NCBI GenBank assembly: GCA_018398575.1
Contig: JAGTXZ010000006.1
Coordinates: 248,001-312,000, forward strand
Reading direction: 5' to 3'
Origin: Ampelomyces quisqualis
Lineage: Eukaryota > Ascomycota > Dothideomycetes > Pleosporales > Phaeosphaeriaceae
Length of the DNA stretch: 64,000 bases
Shown here piece after piece: positions 62,274-64,000 of this stretch. Every line of letters starts with the position of its first letter. Within the stretch, counting starts at the first letter, position 1. A program made the position numbers and the translations under genes. The notes beneath the pieces are model-generated. The model saw only the letters and a program-made list of their open reading frames with translations, had not been told where the DNA came from and searched no databases.

Positions 62274-62318
62274 GCAACATTAGCAACACTAGCAACACTA
62301 GCGACACTAGCGACACTA
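62274..62318. repeat. 9-bp tandem repeat, five units
   Basis: GCAACATTA, GCAACACTA twice, GCGACACTA twice, without gaps; followed by GCGACTTGC units at an 11-base spacing (62330-62356). Lies between the right inner arm and the right terminus. Confidence 0.85.
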
Positions 62319-62467
62319 TTAGGTTGCTAGCGACTTGCCAGCGACTTGCTAGCGACTAGAAGTGAGTGGGGCGACTTTGGCGAATTGTCTGGTGGACAGT
62401 ATTGCTGTTGGGCTGCCGCGGGTTGCAGCGATTAGGCTAATCAGATCAATCTTAAATTTTCCTAACG

Positions 62468-64000
62468 TAACAAACCTAATCTCTACTATAGAGACTGTAA
62501 CAAACTTAAGATCTAGATCCTCTAGTTTAACAGGTACTTTTATGTAGAAGACAAGATTAAGAATATAGATAAAGTTATCTTTGCTACAACCTACATAAAA
62601 GGCAATGCTAAGAAATAGGTACTTCTAATTATCTAGAAGTATATAGATAATAATATTATAGACAAAGATAATACTAACCTTGTAAAAGACTAGTAAGCGT
62701 TTAAAACACGCTTGCAACAGATCTTCTTACCTCTTAAGAAATTTGTAATTGCAGAACAAAAAATCTAAAGTCTAAAGCAAACCTAATTAACTACTAACTA
62801 TACTAACGTTTTTTAATAATATACTAAACAAATCTAGTAAGATAATACTGCTCTAACGCGTATATACAAGTAAGGCCTTAAGGCTACTATATAAGCTAAA
62901 CTTATACGTAGCAAAATATATATTACTACTCTTAAAGAACTTTAGAATAATGCTATTTACTTAGACAATAAACTCTACAAATTAGCACTTAAGAATAGGT
63001 TATATTTCTTACGTTTATTATAGGAACACAAAGGATTTTACTTAAACAAAAGACATTAGAGACAAATACAACTAAATAAAGGACAATAGCGCTACTACTC
63101 TAGACAAGAAACTTATTAACTATGCCTACTAGAAGTATACTTAGAGTACAGACCTAAAGCTATGCACTTAGACAACCTTAACAAAGGCCTAGAATAGAAA
63201 AGTTACCTAAAGAAACAACTACTAGAGGATAGGCCTAATAAGAACAAAATTACTTGTTACAACTATAATAAGCTTAGATATTACGCGCAAGACTATTGCT
63301 CTAAGAACAAAGTTACACGCTAGCTTAACATATTAACTAACACTTTAGAGGAAGATATTAAAGAATAGATTGTAATTAAGAATTAACCTATTATCTAAAC
63401 AACTAATAGACTACTAATAATAGGATAGACAGAAGACACCTCTACTATATTAACTAATAACTAAGTCTTAACTAACGCTGCGTTATCTTACAATTAGGAA
63501 CAAGACTATAATATTAAACAATTCTAATAGATAGAACTACTTCTACTATAAACACAATAAAACATTTATAACTAGTATAACTAAACTAACAAAGTTAACT
63601 AAAAACATATAGAATAATATTAATAATCTTTACAAACCTATTATACTTTTTAAATAAATAAGTACTTTCTAAGTATAGATAGAGTTATAGAGAAAGAACA
63701 ATTACTACACCTAGGAAACAGAGTCTATAGGACATAGGATTAACAACAGACTACAAAGTTCTACAATACCTAGAAAGACTAAGAACTTACACTAAACAAG
63801 CTAGACATACACTTATTACTAGCTAGCTCTAAACTAGTACACTAGAATACAACAGTTAGAGAACTGTGTCTAGAAACAGACATAGTTAGACTATATAAAA
63901 CGTGCTATAACTTATACACAAAGCAGACATGCTATGCTAATAATAGACAAGTATTAGTACTAAGCTCTATACCTACAGAATACTAAGATAGGAAGGCAAA
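62468..64000 (+). pseudogene. Decayed gag of E6 (continues outside)
   Basis: Homologous to the gag of E4 and E1. The knuckle near 63247-63295 reads KITCYNYNKLRYYA, with the second Cys and the His changed to Tyr. RIP stops are frequent. The 5' end of the internal region is separated from the LTR by the TA-flanked element. Confidence 0.75.

Larger units (their letters stand above)
61622..62467. mobile_element. Tc1/mariner-like non-autonomous element, largely un-RIPped copy
   Basis: 846 bp with terminal inverted repeats CGTTAGGAAAA/TTTTCCTAACG, flanked by duplicated TA (61620-61621 and 62468-62469). The empty site is seen in E1 and E4 as GGTTAACAAACC. TA targeting is the hallmark of the Tc1/mariner superfamily. 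No transposase is encoded. It contains long internal inverted arms (61807-61930 and about 62112-62237) and short tandem repeats. Many CpA/TpG remain, unlike the host E6 and the copy at 43191. Confidence 0.88.
61063..64000 (+). mobile_element. E6: 5' part of a chromovirus, cut by the window end
   Basis: LTR and gag of the E4 family on the plus strand, interrupted at 61622-62467 by a Tc1/mariner-like element. The E4-like interior resumes at 62468. It continues past the window. Confidence 0.93.

Overview
This window looks like a repeat-rich, AT-rich compartment of a filamentous ascomycete (Pezizomycotina) nuclear genome. The lineage is inferred from three things. An intron-containing gene for the AP-2 mu clathrin adaptor is typically fungal. 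The transposons are nested Ty3/gypsy elements. Almost all repeats carry the signature of repeat-induced point mutation (RIP): CpA/TpG are depleted, TpA is in excess, Gln and Trp codons have become TAG/TAA, and Asp codons have become Asn. A dothideomycete is plausible, but I cannot name a species.

Layout: (1) 1-37490 is a nest of RIP-mutated LTR retrotransposons. E1 (about 67-6994) abuts the 3' part of a related element H. H is interrupted by E2 (7038-14179, target duplication ATACT) and ends with its LTR at 16022. Next is element G, split by E3 (18692-26836, duplication TTATA). A degenerate stretch and another gypsy fragment, F (about 33360-35700), follow. (2) 37491-42310 is a base-balanced, essentially un-RIPped island. 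It holds an intact three-exon AP-2 mu gene (minus strand), an F-box-like gene broken by one in-frame TAG, and two unexplained open frames. (3) 42311-61062 is AT-rich again. A TA-flanked, Tc1/mariner-like non-autonomous element is split by complete chromovirus E4 (43356-50113, duplication CTACT). Then come complete gypsy element E5 (51176-57931, minus strand, duplication GAACT) and a very AT-rich stretch. (4) 61063-64000 is the 5' part of E6, same family as E4. It is interrupted at 61622-62467 by a largely un-RIPped copy of the TA-flanked element.

No element here looks autonomous. Every reverse transcriptase I could locate has lost at least one aspartate of its catalytic YxDD box, and the frames are full of stops.

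The most interesting pattern concerns E1, H, E4, E2 and E5. Each has, between the end of pol and the 3' LTR, a decayed open frame on the strand opposite to gag-pol. The predicted protein in each has a Cys cluster close to C-x2-C-x6/7-C followed by a long charged, Leu-rich, coiled-coil-like helix. E3 instead has a long extra frame in the sense direction after integrase, and a 33-codon tandem repeat between RNase H and integrase.

All assignments come from reading translations by eye. Domain limits inside decayed elements are approximate; LTR, duplication and intron borders were counted base by base.
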